Part shown: positions 10,520 to 21,985 of the stretch, one piece after another
Layout of the letters: each line of letters starts with the position of its first letter
Numbering within the stretch: the first letter of the stretch is position 1
NCBI GenBank assembly: GCA_963662175.1
Contig: OY759218.1
Span: 54,195,427-54,259,426, forward strand
Origin: Aradus depressus
Taxonomy: Eukaryota > Arthropoda > Insecta > Hemiptera > Aradidae
Direction: 5' to 3'
DNA length: 64,000 bases
The notes under the pieces: generated by a model
The model's database searches: none
What the model saw: the letters and a program-made list of their open reading frames with translations, nothing else
Told to the model about the DNA's origin: nothing
Position numbers and translations under genes: made by a program

Positions 10520-10967
10520 TACTTGATGAAGGTTGTTCGAAACAAACAACAGATTGGCATTCGGTCTCCCCAAAATACATTTATATTATTTTTGTTAACA
10601 TTTCGCCATTATTCAGGCATTATTAGAACCTTTGAGACAAAATAAACAATTTATAATCATTATAATATATATGGTTGTCAATATTAACACCTGATCTATT
10701 AAACACCATGTGACCTGGTAAATAACACTCAAACAACTGAGTAATTTATATAAGGTATACTCGTATATCTCAATTACACATTTTTTTAGTCACATGGTGT
10801 TGAGTAGATCAGATTTTAATAATGACTATCTTATAAAATATAATGGTTATAAATTGTTTATTTTGTCACAGAAGTTTTAATAATGGCGAAACGTTAACAA
10901 AAAAATATATAAATATATTTTGGGGACACCGAAGGCCAATCTGTTGTTTGTTTCAAACCACTTTCAA
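10520..10967. repeat. Fold-back (palindromic) repeat, arms about 210 bp
   Basis: The left arm (10528 onward: cgaaacaaacaacagattgg, catttcgccattatt, aaataaacaatttataatc, caccatgtgac) is the imperfect reverse complement of the right arm ending near 10960 (ccaatctgttgtttgtttc). The loop is a few tens of bases near 10740-10780. There is no coding. The left arm start (ttgatgaaggttgttcgaaac) resembles a degraded version of the 3' motif of Penelope-like elements, so this may be a small relative of the fold-back at 28899. Confidence 0.8.
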
Positions 10968-10991
10968 GTGAACATTATTCTGGTTTCAAGA

Positions 10992-11290
10992 GTGCGCCGG
11001 TAGCCCAGAGGTAACGTGCTGGCCTACTGAGCTCAAGATGGCCCTTATCTGGGAGGTGAAAAAACCTTGAGCACGCCGTCCTTCGAATGGGATTTTAAGC
11101 GTTGGTTCCGAGTCTGTACGATGTCAGCTACTCGACCCTACGAATAAGGGTTGGCAACATTTACGACACCCACGGTAGAGTCGGGCTCATATCCTCCAGA
11201 GCGATGAAACAGCGCTCTGGTAGTAGGCGATATGACATCGTTGTTAAAGCCCGGGCATGAGTCACAATAACTAACTACTGGCCTCAAATC
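10992..11290 (+). mobile_element. tRNA-derived SINE
   Basis: The head gccggtagcccagaggtaac fits a pol III A box, and the B-box region is near cttcgaatggg. The body (cgggctcatatcctccagag, gcgctctggtagtaggcgat, ttaaagcccgggcatgag) recurs at 20410-20497 and, reversed, at about 63205-63290. An ATTT-rich tail (tttatttatttatg) follows. Length and boxes fit a SINE. Confidence 0.7.
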
Positions 11291-13094
11291 AAGGATATTC
11301 TTCCTTAACTTCAAATGATTTATTTATTTATGTAATTGGGAGTTAAGTATCATCCTTCCTCAGTTTACTATCAACGTCTGTGAAGTGAGCCTCTTCTCTT
11401 CATATATTCCTCAAGCTAAGCCTAATGCCTCATTTTCTATTATACTCTTCACAAATATTTAAAAATAATAGTGATTAATGTTACTCTCCATCACATCAGT
11501 AATCTGTTAAATAAGGTAAGTTTCCTCAAATTTCCACACCACTTCCGGAAGTGCTCTCATTTGGCTACAAATGAATACGTGTTTCACATGATCATGGTAT
11601 AATCCGTTCCGGTAATAACACACTTAAAAAAAAAGACGCTTCCATTCAGCCAAGAGGCTCTAGAGTTAATATTTTAATTTTATGATATTTCAAAAGCTTT
11701 TCTGTTTTGAGAAGATTTTGTTTTTACTTTCTTATAATTTTGGTATAAGGAAGCCTATTGTAATCATGCGAAAATCCGAGATGGAGTTTTCAAAGGTTTT
11801 TCACGTTTGAAGATCCCCTGAACACATTTTCGCGATGTTGTCTGTGCGTCTACATGTGTGTACGTACACTTCAGTTCACTTATTGAAACTTTGTGAGCGC
11901 TCATATTTGACCTTGAGGCATGACCAAAGTTTTAGCGCCCTAAAAACATAAAATAAATGTTTGTAGGTAATATTGTAAGTAATGTGTCCCCCTAAGGCCA
12001 CATCACATTTATTTAAATTTATTTCAATACATACATATTGAAATGATTATAATTGAAAAGATGATTTTATTTAAAAATTTTTATTGAAATGATTTCTAAG
12101 AAATGATATTGAAATAAAATATATATATTGAATTGGTATTTAAATTATTCTTTGAATATGATATAAGTATACAAGCTTTACATTATCTTGAGGTAGCAAA
12201 ATAATTAATTTTCTTGACTCCGTCTTGTTCAACCGATTAGAAAATTAAACTAAATTAACTTCATCTTAATCTGAAAAGAGCCTCAAATTCTTATTACATG
12301 CGTTATTGTAGTGCAGAGCCTCCTAGTAACAATATTCGTTAAGGCTATACTATTATATTGTTAATAATAACAATAGCAATTCATAAAAGTAGAAAAAACC
12401 TAATTTACTCCAGGCGCTTTTCTGAACTAAGTTAGCTTACAGCGTAAAACAACTTGAAAATTTCCCCTTTTTTTAGACGTTTGTTTCGTTCATGTGAAAA
12501 ATTACTTATTTGAAAACCTTTTCCTCATTATATTTTGGACTAATGATTTTGTTTGTCAGATTCAACGTAGCCTAGAGTTTTACAGTGTTATACAAATCTT
12601 TTACTATTTTAGTAGAAGTACTACGAACTGTGAGGGCGCCAGTAGATCAGTGGTATGCGTACTACTTACTGAGATCGCTAAATAAACTATTTCTGTTACT
12701 AAAAGATCTTGGAATAAACTTTCAAATATTGTATTCATCCACTTCATCATTCCCCGTCCCTCCATCTGAAAATGATTCCAAAAATGTCTCTAGTCCCAAA
12801 GTTTTCTGAAAATGTCTATGTAAAACATCATTCAAGATTCTTTGAAGAGCTTTCAGAAACAGGAAGAGTTAAACTTTTTTCCAATTCAAGTGTAAATGAA
12901 TAATGATTTTTGATAGGGATAGGCCGTATCGAAACAATAACAGATATAAAAAACAAATTAGTGTGATAGTTCAGAGAATCAGTTGAAGTGAAACTTCTTT
13001 TGTTTGCTAGGATTATGACTTAAATTTACTAGGTTCATTTTTTTATTTATCGGTAAAAGGTATAATTAAATTAGAAGAATTAATTTATAAACAT
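11291..13094. other. AT-rich, no gene; one SINE-head-like fragment
   Basis: No coding region is supported. At about 12636-12690 ggcgccagtagatcagtggt fits a tRNA-type A box and resembles the SINE sequence near 20410. Near 12000-12140 there are loose repeats of attgaaatgatt. On the minus strand this lies downstream of the Not exon and could be intron. Confidence 0.5.
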
Positions 13095-13292
13095 TAAAAA
13101 AGTAATTTTATATTAAGTTGATTTTTTCAGAGGCGTGTTCTTTTTGACAATATTTCGTGACATTTGCATGTCTCCTCTTCTGGTCGCTATGAACGTTTAG
13201 GTAAGGGTTTAAAAGAAGGAACATAGAAGTGTCCCGAAATATTGTCAAAAAAAAAAGGAGACACCTGTGGAAAAAATCAATTTAATATCATC
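13095..13292. repeat. Short hairpin (MITE-like) element
   Basis: The ends are reverse complements: taagttgattttttcagagg and ttttgacaatatttcgtgac on the left pair with gtcccgaaatattgtcaaaa and the ggaaaaaatcaatttaat end on the right. The arms are about 65-90 bp and there is no coding. The target duplication is not clear. Confidence 0.6.
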
Positions 13293-13796
13293 CCAGAGAA
13301 GCTAAGAAACATAATTTTTTATATTATCAGAGTATGTTTTATGCATTCTATTTACATATTTTCGTTATTATTACTTTTTACGTTAGAGAATTCTCTAAAA
13401 ATGAAATAATAGTTTTAATTAATATAAATATTAGAAAGGGTATAATAATGAACAGCTGACCCCGTTGTACGTCACTTCCGCTGCATGTTCATCACGAACG
13501 AAATCACAGCTCGGGTTTCGTGAGGCATAACGATTTAAAAGAAGTTTCACTTCAAAAAATGCTTCGGATAAGTTTCTTCTTCTTGAAATACCTTTAAAGT
13601 GAGGTACAACATGAATCCCCTATTTCAAGATTTTAAAGTTGGTGTGCATGGAGCGCTCCTGGTGAAGGGCTTGGGTCAATGTTATGATATCGTTAGAAAG
13701 GGCAGGTCACTTGCATTCCTCTCCCAAATTCTTACCATGAGCAGAACTGGAGATATTCAGGCTATTTCGAACTTTTTGAACACTCGGTATATTCAC
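13293..13796. other. Probable intron of the Not gene (minus strand)
   Basis: No coding pattern. If the adjacent homeobox exon is real, this is the start of the intron that splits the homeodomain. I could not find the second homeodomain exon (VWFQNRR) anywhere to the left in the window. Confidence 0.45.
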
Positions 13797-13966
13797 CTGT
13801 GCCTCGGTGAGGTGAAGCGTATGCGCCAGGTACAGTCTCTCTGGGCCGACCATGTACTGCTGCCTCTCGAACTCCGCCTCCAGTCGCTCCAACTGTTCTG
13901 CTGTGAAGATGGTTCGCACCCTTTTACACTTACTTTTCCTGCTTCTCTCACACTTTTCTCTGTCAC
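13797..13966 (-). CDS. Not/NOTO-type homeobox gene, one internal exon
   Basis: Minus-strand translation gives a Lys/Arg/Cys-rich lead (KSKCKRV) and then homeodomain residues about 3-44: [31 protein letters not shown] and LHLTEAQ. The F-ERQQYMVG block is typical of the Not class of ANTP-type homeodomain transcription factors, which bind DNA in the nucleus. The exon ends CAG|GTGAAT at 13797/13796, the conserved intron site between homeodomain residues 44 and 45; helix 3 (KVWFQNRR) must be on another exon. The right edge is an AG at 13968/13967 (exon from 13966) or at 13961/13960 (exon from 13959); an in-frame TAA lies just beyond. Upstream exons would lie to the right, past the assembly gap. 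The homeodomain is certain, the subclass likely. Confidence 0.85.
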
Positions 13967-14188
13967 CTTATCAAACAAATATATGGTCGGTTCTCAAGTA
14001 AAACATGCCAAAAAAAACATTGAAAAATACTATAAAAATTATGTACTATATACAGAGATTTAACTTACAGTGAGTCAAAAAGTATTGATAAATCTATATT
14101 TTTGTGCATCTAGGGAAAAATCTTGATGTAACGTAAAAAGGTTACCGCAATATTATACGTCTTTATAATAATATATTGTGTAACATAT

Positions 14189-14388
14189 NNNNNNNNNNNN
14201 NNNNNNNNNNNNNNNNNNNNNNNNNNNNNNNNNNNNNNNNNNNNNNNNNNNNNNNNNNNNNNNNNNNNNNNNNNNNNNNNNNNNNNNNNNNNNNNNNNNN
14301 NNNNNNNNNNNNNNNNNNNNNNNNNNNNNNNNNNNNNNNNNNNNNNNNNNNNNNNNNNNNNNNNNNNNNNNNNNNNNNNNNNNNNNNN
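14189..14388. other. Assembly gap of 200 Ns
   Basis: Exactly 200 N characters, a standard placeholder, so the true distance is unknown. It falls between the Not exon and a LINE. Confidence 1.
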
Positions 14389-15870
14389 TGTCTATTGTGG
14401 GTTTTTTTTCCGAGGGCTGATTTATTACTGTGTGCCTTACTGTGTGCCCTACTGTGTGGCCCTGTGTGTGTTGGTCCCCACAGCAGCCCTGTATCTTTAA
14501 TAAAGTCCAGGATTCTTCTGCAGGTTCCTTCCATTACCTGCTTCGGTTCTGTTCTGCTTTCTAGTGCCCCGCACTGGCTTAGAATATGAACCGGAGTCTC
14601 ATTTTCCTCGCCACATTTCGTGCACAGAGGGCTTCTAGCGATGCCCATATTGTGTAGGTGTTAGTTCATATGACAATGTTCTGTGATCAGCCCTGTCATA
14701 GCTCTTACATCCATTCTGCTCATATTCAGGAGCTCTCGGCTCCTTTTCTCTGAGGGTTCCGCAACAAAGAGTATTGAATGTCTTTGCTTTGGGACCCCTC
14801 TCCAGAACTGGATGTGTTTCCTGGTCAGCCAACCTTTTATTGCCGCCCTTACGGTGCTCTTAGAGATCCCGTAGAAGGGTTCCGGTCCTATAGGTTCTCT
14901 GTCAGCTCCTGACCGGGCCAGTTGATCAGCCCTTTCGTTGCCCTCAAACCCCTGATGCCCTGGCACCCATCTCAACTCTACTCTATTTTGGTCCGTCAGG
15001 GACTTCAGTGCTTGAAGGCATTTCAGAACGATTTTGAAATCTATGATGATAGCTCGTAGCGCTGCTTGGCTGTCAGACAGTATTAAGATTCGCCCTCTCC
15101 TGATGTTTCGTCTCTTGATGAGGCAGGCGCAGCCGAGGATGGCATATACTTGAGCTTGGAACACAATGGGATATACACCTAGGGACAGAGCCGTGCAGAC
15201 CCTATGGCGTTAGGCGTGCGAGGTACACGGGCGGCCAAAATTAAGCCCATCATTTTTGTTTGACTTGTATACTAAAAGTTGTGTTCTTAAAAAAAATCTA
15301 TTATGTTTTTTAATATTATCTATATCAAAGTTTATTATATAAAGTAAATTTTATATGTACATTTATGTAAATTTTATTACCTATCATTATTATGTACGTA
15401 GGTAATAATTATGTTCAGTAGTTCATAATATATTGTTTGACATTGATATTAACTTATTCAAAATGTAAAGGGGAAAAACATAAAAACATTCGGGTACTTT
15501 AATTGTGGAGTGGGCCGCGTTATCATTATCTGCACAAGGGCGGCCAATAGGTACTCGTTGCACGGCCTGCCTAGAGGGATACACTAGTATCTCCCTTGAC
15601 TGTCCTCCCATGTATTCCAACTCCAACTCTTTTCTCGGCTTTTGAGCCATCTGTGAACCAGACCAGCTTACCCCAATCTTGGGTCTCTAGGTCCAGACAG
15701 TAGTTATTTCTGTCTAGTATTGATACTTTAATTTTTTTTGTTAAAGTAAAAAACTGGTGTCATTTTGTCTGTGTCCATGCTTAATACAGGGTCCTCCAAA
15801 ATGTCCCAGAAGATTGCTGAATGCCCGGTCCTCGGTGTGTTGTTCGGTATTAGGTTATTTCTGTTGTGGG
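14389..15870 (-). mobile_element. LINE-I: RNase H-bearing LINE, 3' part, interrupted
   Basis: Read on the minus strand: the end of RT and linker (about 15850-15690, including FWDILEDPVLSM and LDRNNYCLDLETQDW), the RNase H start WFTDGSKAEKRVGVGIHG (from about 15672), a break by a MITE (15186-15569), then FQAQVYAIL, ILSDSQAALRA, LRWVPGHQGFEGNERADQLA (about 15170-14920) and a C-terminal Cys-His region (CTKCGEENETPVHILSQC, about 14620). The D-E-D-H set of RNase H residues is present in pieces. The domain order fits I, R1 or LOA-type LINEs. The 5' part is absent, and the 3' end runs to the gap. Confidence 0.85.
15186..15569. mobile_element. hAT-like MITE nested in LINE-I
   Basis: This 384-bp AT-rich insert splits the RNase H coding sequence. 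The ends are inverted: cagagccgtgcagac at the left, and the right end, read as its reverse complement, starts caggccgtgcaacg. The CAG-GCCGTGC form is typical of hAT termini. Flanking 8-mers cctaggga (15178) and cctagagg (15570) match at 6 of 8 positions, as a decayed 8-bp hAT duplication would. There is no transposase. Confidence 0.7.
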
Positions 15871-17640
15871 TTTGCTCTTAATTCTAAAAAGAGTACTTGA
15901 TGAAAACATTTTAAATAGATTAAAATAAAATCGTTCTGTCTGCCTGTTTAGAATTTTCTCTCCATATTCTCTATTAATCATATCCTGTTTCCTGTCAACT
16001 TAGTACTTTCTTTTAAAAAATAATTCCCAAAAAAATATATTTTTCTGGACGGCAAAGCAGAAACCCCCTTAATCAACAAAAAGCACTTTCTTATATTTGG
16101 CACACGTAATCAATATAATCCACGCTAAAAATACTTGTTTAAATCTTTTCGGTACAACTGTGAGTGAAAATATTAAATTTTCAGATCAAAAAAGTATTGG
16201 TATCTTGGGAAATCCATTAGCAAAAAGTATAAAAATATAAGACTAAAGATAATAAGACTTCTAATGAGAAATTGATAGTTGCAAAAATGTTTCATTCAAT
16301 CTGTGCTTAACTGGACGGGTGGTCTGTGAAGCTAACCTTCCATGCAACTTTACCAGAACGAGGTTTTGATAACTGATAAATAACCCAAATTGCACCAGCA
16401 GAAGAAAATTTCATTTATCAAGCTACTGCGATAATCGAAATTAAAAGAAAATTCCATTAAATAACTCACCAAGGCTAAGTTCACAGAGGTATATTTTCCC
16501 CATATTATGACAGAATTTTGGGAGTATAAATCCAATATAAATATAATCGTACGATATTTATTACCCTATATACGAGTATACAGATTTTTTAAAACAAAAT
16601 ATAAGTAATTTTAATATATCGGAGATGTGATTTTGTAAAATGGATATCTGCATGTTTCCACTTCTCATATTAAAAAATATATATATAGCAAATACATATC
16701 CAGGCCTAAATTTGATATTCTCTGAATATGTGCCAAAATCTCAAGGATTTTATGAGCTTACACATTTTTCAAAATTCGACTTTATTAACTTTTAAACATT
16801 TTATTCATAATTAAATCTCCAATGAATTCCAATATGTATGGGAGGGAGATTATTAGAATCAAAGTGAGATATCTCTACTTTAGTACATATTGATGTTATT
16901 CACGTGGCTGTATTATAGAGTTACGTTCCCGAACATTTAAGAGAAACTAACCCAAATTCTTTCAAAATGTCTACTAAATTGCCAGTAAGGAATATACTAA
17001 CCCATTAAGGCTTATTTTGGCAGCTGACTCGTGTGGTTAATCGTAATAGTAGTCAGAAAGCGTAGAACTAATTAATTCATATAATAAATAGACAAAATGT
17101 CTAAAAATATCAAATTTCCCAAAGAGACCAACACCGGAATCAGAGACTGGACATCGGTTCCCCGAGTATACTGATTAGCTAAATTCTGTTTTAGGCCTAC
17201 CTTGCAAAATTGCATTTCTTAATAAACAAGGTTTACTTCTGCAACGATTGCACTAAAACTTTTCCTCTGACAAAACTGTATAGCCAATTAATAAATCTTT
17301 TATTGAGAATAGTTTAGGGGACGTAGGGAAAAGTATAAGTGCATAAAAAAAGCGAATCTAAAAAGGCTTGCAAACTGAAGCCGTCCGAATATTGGGGATG
17401 ATCTTTCTTAAAAATCTGCATCGAATGGTGTGACTATTTTAAACCAAAGCCCACATACATCGAGTTGAAAAATATGTTAAAAAAATATATACATATCAAA
17501 GTCAGCTCTCTTCACTCTAATGTTCAAAACAGATCTGCCTACTCGGCTAGTGGTGCGACTTGCGACTGTGATTCACGACACCAGTCACATATAACTGCTA
17601 CAATGGATTTTTATGTATAGGTAGTTTCACCGGGCGACTG
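15871..17640. other. AT-rich, no gene seen
   Basis: Only short chance ORFs and no repeat shared with the rest of the window that I could recognise. It may be unique host intergenic or intronic DNA. Confidence 0.5.
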
Positions 17641-19905
17641 CGACTTTGAACTGATCGCATACGCTACGGCTTGGACCACAGTGACGAGGAGACAGGGGAA
17701 AAGGAAGGAGAAGACGACTCCCGCAGCCCCCCCCCCCCCCCCCCCCCCCCAGCCATGAAACCTCCAACCAGGACAGCGCCCCCCCCCAAAGTCGAAGGCA
17801 GAAGTAATCAGCCGACTGAGGAAGGAGCTGACAGCCGAAGGGGGGGTCCGCCCAGCCGCCAGCTACAGGGCTGTCGTCACCTTCCAGCAGGAGAGTGACG
17901 GCAGGAAGTTGGAGGCGGTCCTGGAGCTGGTTGACCCAAGTGAGCTCGGGATCAAGGTGACTTCGGCCAAACCCGCCAGGAGAGGAGGGCTCCTCCTACA
18001 TGTGTTCACTCCGACCGAGCTGAGGTCCCCGTCGGGCGCACCGGCTCTGAGGGCCGAAACGCTCAACAGACGAAAACCCAGGGTCGTCTTTTTTGACGTC
18101 CCTGCCAGCTAGTCGGGAGAGGATCTCTCTAGGGGGATCCTAGCAGTGAACCCGGAATACAAAGGGATCACCCCGTTTTACAAGAAAGGCCCCCCAAAAG
18201 GCGGACCGAACACAAACTGGGTAGCAGAGGCCCCGTCTGATGTCCGGAGAGCACTCGTCTCGGCAGTGACCATCACTCTAGATAAGTGGTACCCATGCAG
18301 GGTCGGGGTCTGTCTGGACGTTACACGGTCCAATAGGTGCCAAGGCTTCGGCCATATCGCTAAATATTGCAAGGCGAAGGAGAGGTGTGCGTGGTGCTCA
18401 GCGGAGAACCACAGCGAACCAAGTGTCCGATTAGAAAGACTTGCAATTGCAGCATGGAAAGTCCGCCGCGAATCACAGTGCAAACTGTTATACCTGTCCG
18501 TCATATATCCGGGCGATAGAGGACTATGGCCGGTAGGAAGCGGGACGGTCTTCGCAGCACATTGAAACACGACATGAATAGGCGCAGAATCGTGGCCGAC
18601 GAATTGCGGCACCTGGTGTCCCAGGAGAACATCCAGGTACAAACTCTCCAGAAGCCCTATTGTGTTAGAGGCGCCGTGGCAGGCCTAGGTACCGGCCACT
18701 GGATTATGGATGGGGCGAGGGATATAGGCCGCTGGTTGTGACTGACCCCCAGGTGGATGTGATGGCACTCCAACATCTGTCCACCAGCCATATAGTAGTG
18801 GCTTGTGTCAGGCATGCACACGTTAACTGCTATGTCATCAGCGGGTACTTCCCCCCTACATGGACATAGAACGACAGTTAGGCCACCTGGATCATATACT
18901 GGATGAACTCGAGGGATGCAATGTGATCATCTTGGCGGATGTTAACTGGTCAGTCGCCTGGGGATCGGTTTGCACCGATCTGACAGGCTATTGGATTTTA
19001 TAGCCCGCCATGATCTTCTCATTGTCAACGACCCAGACTCCCCGCCCACATTTCGTGGTGCAATGGGAGAATCCCATATAGATCTCACACTGCTGTCTGG
19101 CAGACTAGGCCGGGCCGTGGGAAGATGGCGCGTCAGAGAAGTCACATCTAGCGACCATTGCGTCATAGATGTGCGGCTCTTTGACGGCGATCCTCCAGCG
19201 GTCTGGCCTAGAGATCCGCGCTTCGCTACACGCAAGGCCATTTCCTACGCCTTTGTGACCGCCGTTGCTACCTACTCCTGTGACGAGGATTGGGAAGGCC
19301 TCGGGAGCTTTGACCCTGTTGACCAGATTGAGGAGGGAGTCGAGCGACTCGGTAGTATATTACTCCGACCGACGAAACCATTCCCAGGAAGGTCAACAGG
19401 CTCAAAAAGGCCCCATGGTGGAGTGAGGCGGAAGAGTACCGATAGCTGAATAATGCCTACAGCCGAGGGCAGAGGAAAATACTCTGCATCTTCTTCGACA
19501 TAGCCGCGGCCTTCGACTGCGCCTGGTGGCCTGCCGTCCTCTTGTGACTACGGTCTGTGGGAATACCTAGGAACCTATTCGGGCTCATCTCCAGCTTCCT
19601 CAGCGAGCGCTCTGCGGTGAGGCAGCAACTCACCAGCACTACAGTGAACGTCACCAGAGGGTGTCCCCAGAGCTCGGTCCTCGGACCAACGCTCTGGAAC
19701 ATACTCTTTGACGGATTTCTTCGTGACCTCGAGACTCGTGTACACAGGGCAATATCCTATGTTGACGACCTAATGGTCACGCTGCACGCTGTCAGTCGCG
19801 CCACTCTAAGCGCCCGAGCCCAAGCCGCGATCGACTCTACGGGCACTTGGTGCCGACTGAACAAGTTACCCTCTCTCCCAGCAAGACAGCCTTGCATAAT
19901 ACCTA
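17641..19905 (+). mobile_element. R1-like LINE, GC-rich, decayed and deleted
   Basis: ORF1 remains (about 17671-18560) have a low-complexity Pro stretch at a poly-C run (17730-17750) and a zinc-knuckle region with CQGFGHIAKYCKAKERCAWC (about 18339-18398). Stops fall at 18110 and further on. ORF2 remains: the endonuclease end (IDLTLLSGRLGR and TSSDHCVIDVRLFDGD, about 19078-19195), then a deletion, then the RT core (FFDIAAAFDCAWWPAVLL, CPQSSVLGPTLWNILFD, YVDDLMV; about 19490-19780). The CPQ-SVLGPTLWN motif and SDH pattern suggest the R1 clade. Both ORFs are broken, and the copy stops abruptly near 19905. Its base composition differs strongly from the AT-rich surroundings. Confidence 0.85.
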
Positions 19906-20540
19906 CTAATTTAGTTATGAATTTGCACCCCTTTGGATTTTGCTGATAAGAAGACTCTGTAAGCTACATTACGGAGAGTCTTAAATTTTGTCAACACTGG
20001 TATTGGAAGAACCTTATAAGCCCGATTCAAACATAGGCTATGTGGCGTCTCAAAATTTGAAAGGGAAAAAGGATCGGGTGGGCTCGAAACATAAAATTAG
20101 TGCTAGCTCCATTGCTGTTTGTCGGATTTCCTTAAAATTTCACACATACTATCCTTACAAGCCCAATTCAAACAAAGGTCATGTGACATATCAAAATGTT
20201 GTGGGGGTATATATATTTTATTGTTTGTTCGGGCCAACCAAGTGCTTGATAGAACGTGGCCTACCTCCTTAAAGTTACTATTCTACTTGAAGCTACAAGT
20301 CGGGTATGCTAGTGGTATAAAAAACTCTTGATTGTAAATGAAAAATAAAAAAAATAAATGAAACTTCATAACATAAACAAAAAAAAAAAAAAAAACTGGG
20401 TAGGCAAAATTCGGTAGATCAGTAGATTCGGGCTCATGCCCACCAGAATGACGAAAGAGCGCTCTGGTAGTAGGTTACATGACCTCGTAGTTAAAGCAAG
20501 AAGAATTAAAGACTGTGTACGGGGAGAGGGTCAGGCCGCG
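19906..20540. repeat. Repeat family C and a SINE fragment
   Basis: Around 20010-20190 two diverged units carry ttacaagcccaattcaaaca or its variant followed by a gtgac/gtggc string; the same sequence flanks the provirus at 420-447 and 5077-5100. At 20410-20497 tagatcagtagattcgggct and gagcgctctggtagtaggtt match the SINE at 10992-11290. A run of 18 A lies at 20379-20396. No gene. Confidence 0.6.
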
Positions 20541-20542
20541 TG

Positions 20543-20768
20543 AATTTTGAGAAGCCTTGGTAGAAAATTGAAGGAAATTTGTTCTGCTGCAGAAAGCCTA
20601 CTCCTGAAATACAGATTAAAGGTGAGACAAAAAAATCATATTTTATCATGAAAAAAAAAAAAATGGTTTGTATTTTTCTCGAAACTATATTGTTCAACTT
20701 GGCCACCACTGTTCCTTAGAAGTTGATGCTCAAATTGACTTCACATCTGGAGGGAATATTCTTTAAAA
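20543..20768. repeat. Left member of an inverted repeat pair
   Basis: Its reverse complement aligns with 21770-21985 over about 200 bp (shared gaatattccct, acagtgg, gtttcgagaaaa, ttacctttaatctg-like strings). The pair encloses a family B fragment and an RT fragment. Confidence 0.6.
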
Positions 20769-20824
20769 AAGTGTCTAAACAGAGGTATATATTTTCAAAA
20801 ACTAAAAAGTAGGTAATAAAAAAC

Positions 20825-21140
20825 TCTTTTAGTGAATCCCCAACAATTTACTTCCCCAAAACGAATTAATCAATTTGGTTTTCGCTCTCCCTCCAAAACC
20901 AGTCGACCGTTTGGGCTAAAACTCAATAGTTGACCTACATAGGGCTTCTGAATCCTCATATTATATTTTCTGTCGATAAATTCTCTACATCGGCAGTATT
21001 AAGGTTTTTGAGTCGAGTCCCTTTCCTCTCATCCTCCCTTTGCCGAAAATTGTTAGGTGCCGTCCTTATGGGGTTTTGAATTTACATATGAAATTTTGTC
21101 TCGATACAAGAGATTCTGGATGTCTGGATATAGGTACAAA
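20825..21140 (+). repeat. Repeat family B fragment
   Basis: Contains acgaattaatcaat, ttttcgctctccctccaaa and the taggtgccgtccttatgggg string that define family B at 46190-47489. Confidence 0.65.
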
Positions 21141-21149
21141 TCAAATGTT

Positions 21150-21650
21150 GTGTCGTCATATTTATTCTATTCTACGGCTATAAAAAGTCGAAGCTCAGGA
21201 TGTAACCGGGGAAATGTATACATCAGAATGGAGAGAAATTACATGCGGTGTTCCTCAAGAATCAATCTTAGGACCTTTGCTGTTCCTCATATACATTAAT
21301 GATTTACCTAGTTATGTGAAACCCTTTAATTTGGTCCTTTTTGCGGATGATATTAATATTCTCGTGACGGCAAAAAATCCCACCGCTTTGAATGAATCCA
21401 TATCCAAAGCTATTGGAATTTTAAACGAATGGCTTCTCTTCAATGATTTAATGTTAAATGCGTCTAAAACAACTATCTTAAACTTCAAAATTACGAATAA
21501 ATTACCAGAAGAGAAACAACCATTAACTGTTGATACTCTTTCCTTATCATTCAAAGATAATATAAAATTCCTAGGTCTCCATATTGATACGAAACTTACA
21601 TGGGCTGAACATACGGCTATTATCGGTAAAAAACTGAGTTCCGTTTAGAA
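21150..21650 (+). pseudogene. LINE reverse transcriptase fragment
   Basis: One frame from about 21214 to 21648 encodes the RT core: EWREITCGVPQESILGPLLF, FADDINIL and the later FLGLHIDTKLTWAEH motif. Some 20 codons before it can be read in other frames. It lacks the N-terminal RT and everything after the thumb. The GVPQ-LGPLLF and FADD signature marks a non-LTR element of the CR1/Jockey group, and the clade is uncertain. It is a truncated copy. Confidence 0.8.
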
Positions 21651-21769
21651 GTATCCTTTATACTTCGTATAGGTGGGATAGTAATAAATCACCATTAACA
21701 TTCAACTTAAAATATTTTATAAAAATAAAAAAAACAGTTATATCAAAAGAAACGTATGATGCATTGTTG

Positions 21770-21985
21770 ATAATTTTATGAAGAATATTCCCTCAAAATT
21801 TGAAATGAATTGGAGTAGTTTTAGAAAAACAGTGGCGCCCAGGTTGAAAAATATGGTTTCGAGAAAAACGCAGATTTGGAACTTTTTTTGTATGGTAAAA
21901 CATGATGTTCTTATCTTACCTTTAATCTGCCATTCCATAAAGCAGGTCTTCCGCAACAGAAATAATATCTTCTAGTAATCTTCAC
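21770..21985. repeat. Right member of an inverted repeat pair
   Basis: Partner of 20543-20768 in opposite orientation. No coding is supported. Confidence 0.6.

Noticed and set aside
10992..11070. Functional tRNA gene
   Set aside because: An A-box-like string is present but there is no full cloverleaf; the sequence is repeated and has a SINE tail.
14163..14648. ORFs running through the N gap on both strands
   Set aside because: The open frame is created by undefined bases; only the part beyond 14389 (LINE C-terminus) is real.
18178..18642. 154-codon minus-strand ORF
   Set aside because: Shadow of the R1-like LINE ORF1; the plus strand has the zinc knuckles.
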